From WTJH01 sp049598145 (GTDB taxonomy: Bacteria > Bacteroidota > Bacteroidia > Flavobacteriales > Flavobacteriaceae), in assembly GCA_049598145.1 (NCBI GenBank), contig JBMYNJ010000039.1:1-14090 (forward strand): a DNA stretch of 14,090 bases. Reading direction: 5' to 3'. How positions within the stretch are numbered: position 1 is the stretch's first letter; each line of letters begins with the position of its first letter. Made by a program: the position numbers and the translations under genes. Shown here one piece after another: positions 6,972 to 13,565 of the stretch. The notes under the pieces are model-generated. The model worked only from the letters and a program-made list of their open reading frames with translations. It did not search any database and was not told where the DNA came from.

Positions 6972-8447
6972 ATGTCCAATTATTTTAACCAACTGTCATT
7001 AAGTGAACAACTCCGCCAATTAGGGCAATGCCGCTTTATGGATACATCCGAATTCGAATCTGGAGTCGGTGCCCTCAAAGGAAAGAAAATCGTAATCGTA
7101 GGATGTGGAGCTCAAGGGCTTAACCAAGGATTAAACATGCGCGATTCCGGATTAGATGTGAGCTACACCCTTCGTCAGGGCGCCATTGATCAAAAGCGTC
7201 AATCCTATTTAAACGCCACCGAGAATAATTTTGCTGTGGGGCCTTATGAAGAGATGATTCCTACGGCTGATGTCGTGATTAATCTGACTCCCGATAAAAA
7301 TCATACGTCTGTAGTGCAAGCTGTGGTACCTCTGATGAAAAAAGGAGCCACATTATCCTATTCCCACGGGTTTAATATCGTAGAAGAAGGGATGCAAGTC
7401 CGGGAAGACCTCACCGTGATCATGGTGGCACCAAAGTCGCCAGGTTCTGAGGTTCGTGAAGAGTATCTCCGTGGTTTTGGGGTCCCCACTTTAATTGCTG
7501 TACACCCTGAAAACGATCCCCAAGGACATGGTTTGGATCAGGCAAAAGCTTATGCCTGTGCCACAGGAGGTGATAAGGCCGGTGTTTTAGAATCTTCCTT
7601 TGTAGCCGAAGTTAAGTCTGACCTTATGGGAGAACAAACCATCTTATGCGGGGTGCTTCAAACAGGTTCTATTTTGTGTTTTGACAAAATGGTTGCTTCA
7701 GGAATCGATGCTTCTTATGCTGCTAAACTGGTGCAATACGGTTGGGAGACCATTACCGAGGCACTTAAACACGGGGGAATTACCAATATGATGGACCGCC
7801 TTTCGAATCCGGCGAAAATTAAAGCTTTCGAATTATCGGAACAACTTAAGGAAATTATGACTCCTCTCTTTCAAAAGCATATGGATGACATCACCAGTGG
7901 CCATTTCTCCAAAACAATGATGGAAGACTGGGCCAACGACGACACGAATCTCTTGAAATGGAGAGCAGCTACCGGGGAAACTGCTTTTGAAAAAACAACA
8001 ATTACAGATCAGGAAATTCCTGAACAAGAATATTTCGATCACGGGGTGTTAATGGTTGCATTTGTTCGTGCTGGAGTGGAGTTAGCTTTCGATACGATGG
8101 TTGCCTCGGGGATTAAAGAAGAATCTGCCTATTATGAGTCTTTACATGAAACCCCATTGATTGCCAATACGATTGCTCGCAAAAAATTATTTGAAATGAA
8201 CCGCATTATTTCCGATACTGCAGAATATGGATGCTATTTGTTTGATCATGCGGCTCGTCCCTTGTTAGTGGATTTCATGAAAACAATCCAATCAGATGTA
8301 ATCGGGACAGCCTATGGGGCCGACACTGACAATGCCGTGGATAACAAAACCCTGATTGACGTCAATGAGGTGATCCGGTTCCATCCGATAGAAATGATTG
8401 GCTATGAGCTGCGTTCAGCCATGACCGCAATGAAAAAGATCAACTAA
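6972..8447 (+). CDS. ilvC: Ketol-acid reductoisomerase IlvC, class II (long form)
   Basis: IlvC isomerises and reduces acetolactate and acetohydroxybutyrate with NADPH and Mg2+. At 491 residues it has the length and near-collinear sequence of the E. coli class II enzyme with its duplicated knotted domain, not the roughly 330-residue class I form. The dinucleotide motif GCGAQG lies at 44-49. NADPH-phosphate contacts Arg68, Lys75, Arg76 and Ser78 are kept, while the E. coli Lys69 position is Gln. The catalytic and metal residues His132, Lys155, Asp217, Glu221, Glu389 and Glu393 are all present at the E. coli numbers. This is the last gene of the operon. The convergent methyltransferase gene ends 16 bases beyond, which leaves no room for a separate terminator in the spacer. 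Confidence 0.97.
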   Translation: MSNYFNQLSLSEQLRQLGQCRFMDTSEFESGVGALKGKKIVIVGCGAQGLNQGLNMRDSGLDVSYTLRQGAIDQKRQSYLNATENNFAVGPYEEMIPTADVVINLTPDKNHTSVVQAVVPLMKKGATLSYSHGFNIVEEGMQVREDLTVIMVAPKSPGSEVREEYLRGFGVPTLIAVHPENDPQGHGLDQAKAYACATGGDKAGVLESSFVAEVKSDLMGEQTILCGVLQTGSILCFDKMVASGIDASYAAKLVQYGWETITEALKHGGITNMMDRLSNPAKIKAFELSEQLKEIMTPLFQKHMDDITSGHFSKTMMEDWANDDTNLLKWRAATGETAFEKTTITDQEIPEQEYFDHGVLMVAFVRAGVELAFDTMVASGIKEESAYYESLHETPLIANTIARKKLFEMNRIISDTAEYGCYLFDHAARPLLVDFMKTIQSDVIGTAYGADTDNAVDNKTLIDVNEVIRFHPIEMIGYELRSAMTAMKKIN

Positions 8448-8463
8448 GACAAGATTTTTAAAT

Positions 8464-9204
8464 TTATTCAGAGGCCTTATAATCAATCTTTGTGATTTTT
8501 AAGGCTTCTTTGGTATAGGATAATTGAAAGGTATTGGGGTGTTGTTTTGCTAAAAATGCATCTGTAGCCTTTTTACATCCACCCCAATCGTTATAGTCGT
8601 CTAAAATGATGGATCCTCCAACCATCAAACGCGGAAAAAGGTTTTCCAAACAATGAGATACAGGGGCATGCCAATCCACGTCGATATGAGCAAAGGCAAC
8701 AGGATTGATTCCATTTAATTGCTCTTGAACCAATCCGACGTGTGTACTAATGGAATGCAAATCAGGGGGGAAACCGAATACGGATAGATTGTCGTGAACT
8801 TTAGCTTCCAGACCTTTTTGATAACCGTAGTACTGATCCGATCCGATTCCTTTGGATTGGCCACTTGCAATGGTTTTATAACGGTCGTGAACTTCGGGTG
8901 GGTCTTCTGCTGTTGGGGGAGGAATTTGATCGAAAACATCATAGATTTCCAAAGGACGATTTTTGGCTTTTGCATTTGCAATGACGATGGCCGATCCCCC
9001 AAGCGCACATCCGGCTTCCACAAAAATACCGGGGAGTTTTTTTTCTTCAATTTGCCGAACCGATTGGTGGATTCTGATTAATCGGAGCAAACTTAAATAG
9101 GTCAGGCGATCGTTTTTTACACTTCGGATCAATTGAAGATGCTTCCATCCAATTCCTGGAAGTTCCCAAAATAATTGAAGGAGGTATTTTATTTTTGTCA
9201 GCAT
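8464..9204 (-). CDS. TylF/MycF-like O-methyltransferase (class I SAM-dependent)
   Basis: This 246-residue protein belongs to the TylF/MycF/NovP-type methyltransferases, which transfer a methyl group from S-adenosylmethionine to a hydroxyl, often on a sugar, with a divalent metal. VEAGCALGGS (62-71) is the SAM-binding glycine loop, followed by the acidic EIYDVFD (86-92). AHIDVDWHAPVSHCLE (172-187) and LDDYNDWGG (201-209) carry the aspartates that coordinate metal in characterised members. The N-terminal 45 residues are helical and partly hydrophobic, but there is no clear signal peptide. The ATG at 9204 fits the family. It is convergent with ilvC and divergent from the gapN-like gene. No glycosyltransferase or polysaccharide gene is visible nearby, so the acceptor is unknown and the gene looks like a stand-alone unit between the two metabolic operons. 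Confidence 0.85.
   Translation of the reverse strand: MLTKIKYLLQLFWELPGIGWKHLQLIRSVKNDRLTYLSLLRLIRIHQSVRQIEEKKLPGIFVEAGCALGGSAIVIANAKAKNRPLEIYDVFDQIPPPTAEDPPEVHDRYKTIASGQSKGIGSDQYYGYQKGLEAKVHDNLSVFGFPPDLHSISTHVGLVQEQLNGINPVAFAHIDVDWHAPVSHCLENLFPRLMVGGSIILDDYNDWGGCKKATDAFLAKQHPNTFQLSYTKEALKITKIDYKASE
8471..8508 (+). terminator. Candidate terminator hairpin for the ilv operon, inside the 3' end of the methyltransferase gene
   Basis: On the plus strand GAGGCCTTA (8471-8479) pairs with TAAGGCTTC (8500-8508) through nine pairs including one G-U. After a small internal loop, AATCA (8481-8485) pairs with TGATT (8493-8497) around a 7-base loop. The stem begins 23 bases after the ilvC stop and is followed by a short TTT. 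The hairpin is weaker on the minus strand, where the G-U pair becomes a mismatch, so it suits ilv transcripts better than methyltransferase transcripts. The poor T-tract keeps this tentative. Confidence 0.4.
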
Positions 9205-9296
9205 TGTGGTCTATTACCCGGGTTTATGTGTCAAACTCTGATATATTCTGAGGATTTTTAAACCGTAAAACTATTTTATTTTCAGTTCAATGCGTG

Positions 9297-9304
9297 TATC
9301 TTTA
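9297..9304 (+). promoter_or_regulatory. Candidate -7 promoter element of the gapN-like gene
   Basis: TATCTTTA differs from the Bacteroidota -7 consensus TAnnTTTG only in the last base and lies 14 bases before the ATG at 9319. No clear TTG is found 17-23 bases upstream; that stretch is T-rich (about 9274-9283). The sequence between the element and the start is A-rich, as is common for Bacteroidota translation starts that lack a Shine-Dalgarno. Confidence 0.35.
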
Positions 9305-9318
9305 AACAAAAATTAAAA

Positions 9319-10908
9319 ATGAAAAAAGAAATACCTTCCTCTTTTCAGGTTACCCCTATGCACTCACGCAATTATCTTGTGGATGGGCAAATGCATACAT
9401 GGGATGGAGCCGTAGCAGAGGTATATTCACCCATTCGTACCCCTGATGCCAGTGGAAAAGATGCCGCTACTTTATTAGGAACAGTTCCGGATATGGAAAC
9501 GGAAACAGCTATGGAGGCCCTAGAGGCCGCCAAAAAAGCCTATAACAGAGGTCAAGGTTTGTGGCCTACTATGAAAGTTCGGGAACGTGTTCAATGTATG
9601 GAACGCTTCGTGGTTAAAATGCGCGAAACCCGAGATGAAGTAGTAAAACTCCTCATGTGGGAAATTTGCAAAAATCAAAACGATGCTGAAAAAGAATTTG
9701 ATCGAACAGTAGACTATATAGTCGATACAATTGAAGCCTATAAAAAACTTGATCGAAAGAGTGCTCATTTCGATAAAGAGGGTGGTATACATGCTCATAT
9801 TCGGCGTGGACCCATTGGTGTGGTTTTGTGTTTAGGCCCGTATAACTATCCACTTAATGAAACCTTTTGTTTGCTCATCCCTGCCATCATGATGGGTAAC
9901 ACGGCCATATTTAAACCAGCCAAACATGGGGTTCTTCTCATTACTCCTTTACTTCAAGCATTTCAAGAAAGTTTTCCACCAGGCGTAGTGAATATCCTAT
10001 TTGGCCGGGGTCGTAAGATCGCATCTCCAATTATGAAAACTGGTGATATAGATGTTTTGGCTTTAATTGGGCACAGTTCATCGGCTGTGGCTCTACAGGA
10101 CCTTCATCCCAATAAAAATCGCTTGCGATTGGTTTTAGGCCTGGAGGCAAAAAATCCTGGAATCATTTTACCGGATGCCGATTTAGACCATACCATTAAA
10201 GAATGTATCTCAGGAACTTTGTCTTATAACGGGCAGCGTTGTACGGCCCTAAAAGTGTTGTATGTCCACGAATCCATCGTTGGGGAATTTAACCGTCGAT
10301 TTGCGGCTGCAGTAGATGCACTTAAGTTTGGTTTGCCTTGGGAAAATGGGGCTTTTTTAACTCCTTTACCTGAAGCATCTAAGCCCGCCTATATTCAGGA
10401 ATTAATTGCTGATGCTACAGAAAAAGGCGCACAAGTTTTAAACAAAAAAGGAGGGGACTTAACCGAAAACTATTCTTTCCCTGCGGTGCTTTATCCGGTC
10501 ACAGAAGATATGCGAGTCTATCAAGAAGAACAATTTGGTCCGGTAATTCCTATCATCTCTTACAAAGAAATAGATGAACCTCTAAATGCCATGGCCGCTT
10601 CCGAATACGGCCAGCAAGTCAGTCTTTTTGGTCGTGATGTACGGAAGATTGGCCCTTTGGTGGATACTTTAGCCAATCTGGTTTGCCGGGTGAATCTAAA
10701 TTCGGCATGTCAACGCGGTCCGGATGTTTATCCGTTTACCGGGCGGAAAAACTCAGCAGTGAGTACCTTGAGTGTATTTGATGCCTTGCGTTCATTTTCG
10801 ATTCGCACCTTTTTAGCTTCTAAGGATAATCCCTACAACAACGAAATATTGGAAACTCTTTTAAATTCCAATGAATCCAATTTTGTTTCTACCGAATATT
10901 TGTTGTAG
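9319..10908 (+). CDS. gapN: GapN-like NADP-dependent glyceraldehyde-3-phosphate dehydrogenase (aldehyde dehydrogenase superfamily)
   Basis: The non-phosphorylating enzyme oxidises glyceraldehyde 3-phosphate directly to 3-phosphoglycerate, giving NADPH but no ATP. The 529-residue protein aligns along its length with streptococcal GapN as I remember it. Shared landmarks are GPYNYPLNE (173-181), FKPAKHG, the nucleophile Cys308 in NGQRCTA, EEQFGP, and a C-terminal QRGPDVYPFTGRKNS that corresponds to the GapN QRG-F-F-GxKxSG region. It departs from classical members in two places. The Glu column of xLELGG is Gly274, with Glu276 two residues on (LGLEAKNP). The second glycine of the cofactor GSTxxG motif is also missing (GHSSSA, 251-256). 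I recall similar LGLEAKNP or LGLDAKNP proteins in other Bacteroidota, so it is probably a functional subfamily, but the substrate is inferred. It is a single gene, 57 bases from the convergent leuB. Confidence 0.8.
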   Translation: MKKEIPSSFQVTPMHSRNYLVDGQMHTWDGAVAEVYSPIRTPDASGKDAATLLGTVPDMETETAMEALEAAKKAYNRGQGLWPTMKVRERVQCMERFVVKMRETRDEVVKLLMWEICKNQNDAEKEFDRTVDYIVDTIEAYKKLDRKSAHFDKEGGIHAHIRRGPIGVVLCLGPYNYPLNETFCLLIPAIMMGNTAIFKPAKHGVLLITPLLQAFQESFPPGVVNILFGRGRKIASPIMKTGDIDVLALIGHSSSAVALQDLHPNKNRLRLVLGLEAKNPGIILPDADLDHTIKECISGTLSYNGQRCTALKVLYVHESIVGEFNRRFAAAVDALKFGLPWENGAFLTPLPEASKPAYIQELIADATEKGAQVLNKKGGDLTENYSFPAVLYPVTEDMRVYQEEQFGPVIPIISYKEIDEPLNAMAASEYGQQVSLFGRDVRKIGPLVDTLANLVCRVNLNSACQRGPDVYPFTGRKNSAVSTLSVFDALRSFSIRTFLASKDNPYNNEILETLLNSNESNFVSTEYLL

Positions 10909-10965
10909 CGTTTAACTTTTGTGGGTTATGCACCCTATTGGAAGCTTATTGAACCACTCGAAGGA

Positions 10966-12033
10966 TTATCTCTGGATGAGCTTTACCAAATAATCTCCTA
11001 CCTCAGAGGTGGAGGCCGATTGTTGCCCTTCTTGGGTAAGATCCTCGGTGACCACCCCATCTGCAAGGGATTGATCGACGACTTTCCGGATCAGTGATGC
11101 TTCTTCATGAAGGTCGAAAGCCATTTCAAACATCATTGCCGCAGATAGCACTGTGGCTAATGGATTGGCTATATTTTGCCCGGCTGCTTGAGGAAAGGAA
11201 CCGTGAATAGGCTCAAATAAAGATGTTTTTACTCCTAATGAGGCAGAGGGCATCAGCCCCATAGAACCGGAAATTACTGAAGCTTCATCGGTGAGGATAT
11301 CTCCAAAAAGATTTTCAGTGATTAACACATCATAACTATTGGGCCATTGAACCAAACGCATGGCCACGGCATCTACAAATTCATAACTCACCTGAACATC
11401 GGGATATTCACTTTCCAAAGCTTGCACGGTTTCTCTCCAAAGACGGGAACTTTCCAAGACGTTTGCCTTATCTACGCAACAGAGTTTTTTGGTTCGGGTT
11501 TGGGCCAGTTCGAATCCTTTTCGGGCCAACCGTTCAATTTCGGATCGGGTGTAGGTACAAGTATCAAAAGCGGTATTTCCGTTGTCTTTTCGACCACGTT
11601 CACCAAAATAAATTCCTCCCGTGAGCTCTCTTAGGAATACCAGATCGGTTCCCTCAATGCGTTCCTGCTTCAGGGGAGATTTATCGATCAGGGCAGGAAA
11701 GGTAAAGGTGGGACGTACATTGGCAAATAGGCCTAACATTTGACGCATCCGAAGCAGGCCCTGCTCGGGACGAACTTTGGCGCTGGGGTCGTTGTCGAAT
11801 TTGGGGTCTCCAATCGCACCAAATAAAACGGCATCAGCCGTCTCACAGATTGTGTGAGTTTCGGGAGGGTAGGGGTCGCCCACAGCATCAATCGCTGCGG
11901 CACCGGTTAGGGCAGGCATCCATTCGATTGTATGACTGAATTTTTGCGCGATCGCATCGGAAACTTTGACCGCTTGATCGATGACTTCAGGGCCAATTCC
12001 ATCACCGGCCAAAAGTGCAATTTTAAGATGCAT
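10966..12033 (-). CDS. leuB: 3-Isopropylmalate dehydrogenase LeuB
   Basis: LeuB oxidatively decarboxylates 3-isopropylmalate to 2-ketoisocaproate with NAD+ and a divalent metal. The same chemistry on 3-methylmalate gives 2-ketobutyrate in the citramalate route. At 355 residues it is of normal length. The start LLAGDGIGPEV, the substrate arginines in RPEQGLLRMRQMLGLFANVRP (88-108), RELTGGIYFGERG (135-147) with Tyr142, Lys189, and the metal aspartates Asp221, Asp245 and Asp249 (NLFGDILTDEAS) are all present. The NAD+ loop EPIHGSFPQAAGQNIANP (274-291) is the IPMDH type rather than the isocitrate dehydrogenase type. The ATG is 2 bases after the stop of the upstream synthase gene, so translation is probably coupled. 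It is the last visible gene of the leu operon. Confidence 0.96.
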   Translation of the reverse strand: MHLKIALLAGDGIGPEVIDQAVKVSDAIAQKFSHTIEWMPALTGAAAIDAVGDPYPPETHTICETADAVLFGAIGDPKFDNDPSAKVRPEQGLLRMRQMLGLFANVRPTFTFPALIDKSPLKQERIEGTDLVFLRELTGGIYFGERGRKDNGNTAFDTCTYTRSEIERLARKGFELAQTRTKKLCCVDKANVLESSRLWRETVQALESEYPDVQVSYEFVDAVAMRLVQWPNSYDVLITENLFGDILTDEASVISGSMGLMPSASLGVKTSLFEPIHGSFPQAAGQNIANPLATVLSAAMMFEMAFDLHEEASLIRKVVDQSLADGVVTEDLTQEGQQSASTSEVGDYLVKLIQR

Positions 12034-12035
12034 AT

Positions 12036-13556
12036 TTATTGAGATATAATATTTAACATTTTTTCGGTGGCTTTAATGGCCGATACCGTTTGATCGGAAT
12101 CCAATCCGCGTGTAACAAATTCTTTTTGATCTAACTGCCATCGGATAGTGGTTTCACACAAAGCATCCGAATGACTATTCGGTGGGATGTGTACAGCATA
12201 ATCTGTTAATTGAGGCAAGGGTTTTTCTATTTTTGAGTAGATTTTTTTCAGGGCTTGGATAAAGGCATCGTATTGCCCATCCCCCGATGCGTGGGCTTCA
12301 AAAGATTGTCCTTCGATTTCCAGTTGGAGAGTGCTGCTGGGTTGCATTCCCTTAGCATGTGTCAATACAAAAGATTCGATCCGAACTTTGGTTTCCTGTT
12401 TGGTGTTGAGTACGTCTGAGATGATAAAGGGCAAATCTTCTGCAGTGACCTGTTCTTTTTTATCCCCCAATTCAATGATTCTTTGAGTGACCTTTTTTAA
12501 ATCAGTCTCATTTAGGTGGAGACCCAATTCTTGAAGATTTTTTTGAATATTGGCTTTACCCGAGGTTTTCCCTAAGGCGTATTTACGTTTACGGCCAAAG
12601 CGCTCGGGAAGTAAATCATTAAAGTAGAGATTTTTTTTATGGTCCCCGTCGGCGTGAATTCCTGCCGTTTGAGTAAAAACATTTTCTCCTACGATGGGTT
12701 TATTTACCGGTATTCGAAAACCGCTAAAGGTGGCAACCAACTGGCTTACCTTGAAAAGAGATTCTTCTCGAATATTGATTTTTTTTTCAGGGTAAAAATC
12801 ATTGAGAACAGCTACAATACTTGCCAGAGGTACATTTCCAGCTCGTTCCCCCATCCCGTTGACCGTAAGATGCAGCCCATGGACTCCTGCTCTGACCGCC
12901 TCCATTGCATTGGAAACGCCCAAGTCATAGTCGTTATGTCCGTGAAAATCCAAATGAAATTCAGGATACTTTTCACGGATGGCTTGGATAAAATCATAAG
13001 TTTCCGCTGGGGTTAAAACCCCTAAGGTATCCGGCAATAACAGGCGTTTAAAATTTTGAGTACTCAAAAAATCCAGATAATCCCAAATGTAGTCTTGAGA
13101 ATTGCGCATCCCATTACTCCAGTCTTCGAGATAAATATTCGATTGAATCCCCAGTTTTTGGGCTGCAAGCAGGGCTTCCTCTACTTTTTTGAAATGCACC
13201 TCTGGCTTTTGTTTTAACTGATGGGTTAAATGATTTAGAGATCCTTTGGTCAAGATATTTTGAACTTGCGCACCTGCACGTTGCATCCATTCTAAGGAAT
13301 TACCTTCATCCAGGAAGGTCAGCACTTCGATTTGTGATAGTCTATCTTGATCGGCTCCCCATTGAGTGACGGCCTGTACAGCCGATAACTCTCCTTCAGA
13401 AACACGAGCCGAAGCGACTTCAATTCGGTCGACTTGCAGTTCCCCTAACAGCAATTGAGCTAAGGTAAGTTTCTCTGATGTCGAAAATGAAACCCCAGAG
13501 GTTTGCTCTCCATCACGGAGCGTGGTATCCATAATTTCTACCAGTTGCTGAGCCAT
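12036..13556 (-). CDS. cimA: LeuA-family synthase, probably (R)-citramalate synthase (alternative: 2-isopropylmalate synthase)
   Basis: The enzyme condenses acetyl-CoA with a 2-keto acid. The 506 residues comprise a TIM barrel (about 1-320), a linker and a C-terminal LeuA dimer/regulatory domain (about 385-506). Catalytic Arg14-Asp15 (TTLRDGEQ), base Glu144 (YLEDWSNG), metal His205 and His207 (HGHNDYD) and NGMGERAGN (233-241) are intact. The sequence follows the Leptospira interrogans citramalate synthase closely from memory. It keeps its pyruvate-selecting residues as Leu79, Leu102 and Tyr142 (81, 104 and 144 there), and the linker residues His301, Asp303 and NLY 309-311. Pyruvate is therefore the likely substrate and citramalate the product. 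Automated annotation would probably call it leuA. The ATG at 13556 follows leuD by 9 bases, and leuB starts 2 bases after its stop. Regulation by isoleucine is plausible because most of the effector pocket is kept. Confidence 0.8.
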   Translation of the reverse strand: MAQQLVEIMDTTLRDGEQTSGVSFSTSEKLTLAQLLLGELQVDRIEVASARVSEGELSAVQAVTQWGADQDRLSQIEVLTFLDEGNSLEWMQRAGAQVQNILTKGSLNHLTHQLKQKPEVHFKKVEEALLAAQKLGIQSNIYLEDWSNGMRNSQDYIWDYLDFLSTQNFKRLLLPDTLGVLTPAETYDFIQAIREKYPEFHLDFHGHNDYDLGVSNAMEAVRAGVHGLHLTVNGMGERAGNVPLASIVAVLNDFYPEKKINIREESLFKVSQLVATFSGFRIPVNKPIVGENVFTQTAGIHADGDHKKNLYFNDLLPERFGRKRKYALGKTSGKANIQKNLQELGLHLNETDLKKVTQRIIELGDKKEQVTAEDLPFIISDVLNTKQETKVRIESFVLTHAKGMQPSSTLQLEIEGQSFEAHASGDGQYDAFIQALKKIYSKIEKPLPQLTDYAVHIPPNSHSDALCETTIRWQLDQKEFVTRGLDSDQTVSAIKATEKMLNIISQ

Positions 13557-13565
13557 ATAAAAGGA

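Noticed and set aside
8434..8459. AT-rich stem spanning the ilvC stop (AAAA-ATC with GATTTTT)
   Set aside because: Seven mostly A-T pairs with a bulge give low stability. The hairpin at 8471-8508 is a better terminator candidate.
10921..10957. Possible bidirectional terminator between the gapN-like gene and leuB (GTGGGTT with GAACCAC)
   Set aside because: The stem is six pairs with a bulge and a long loop, and no T-tract follows on either strand.
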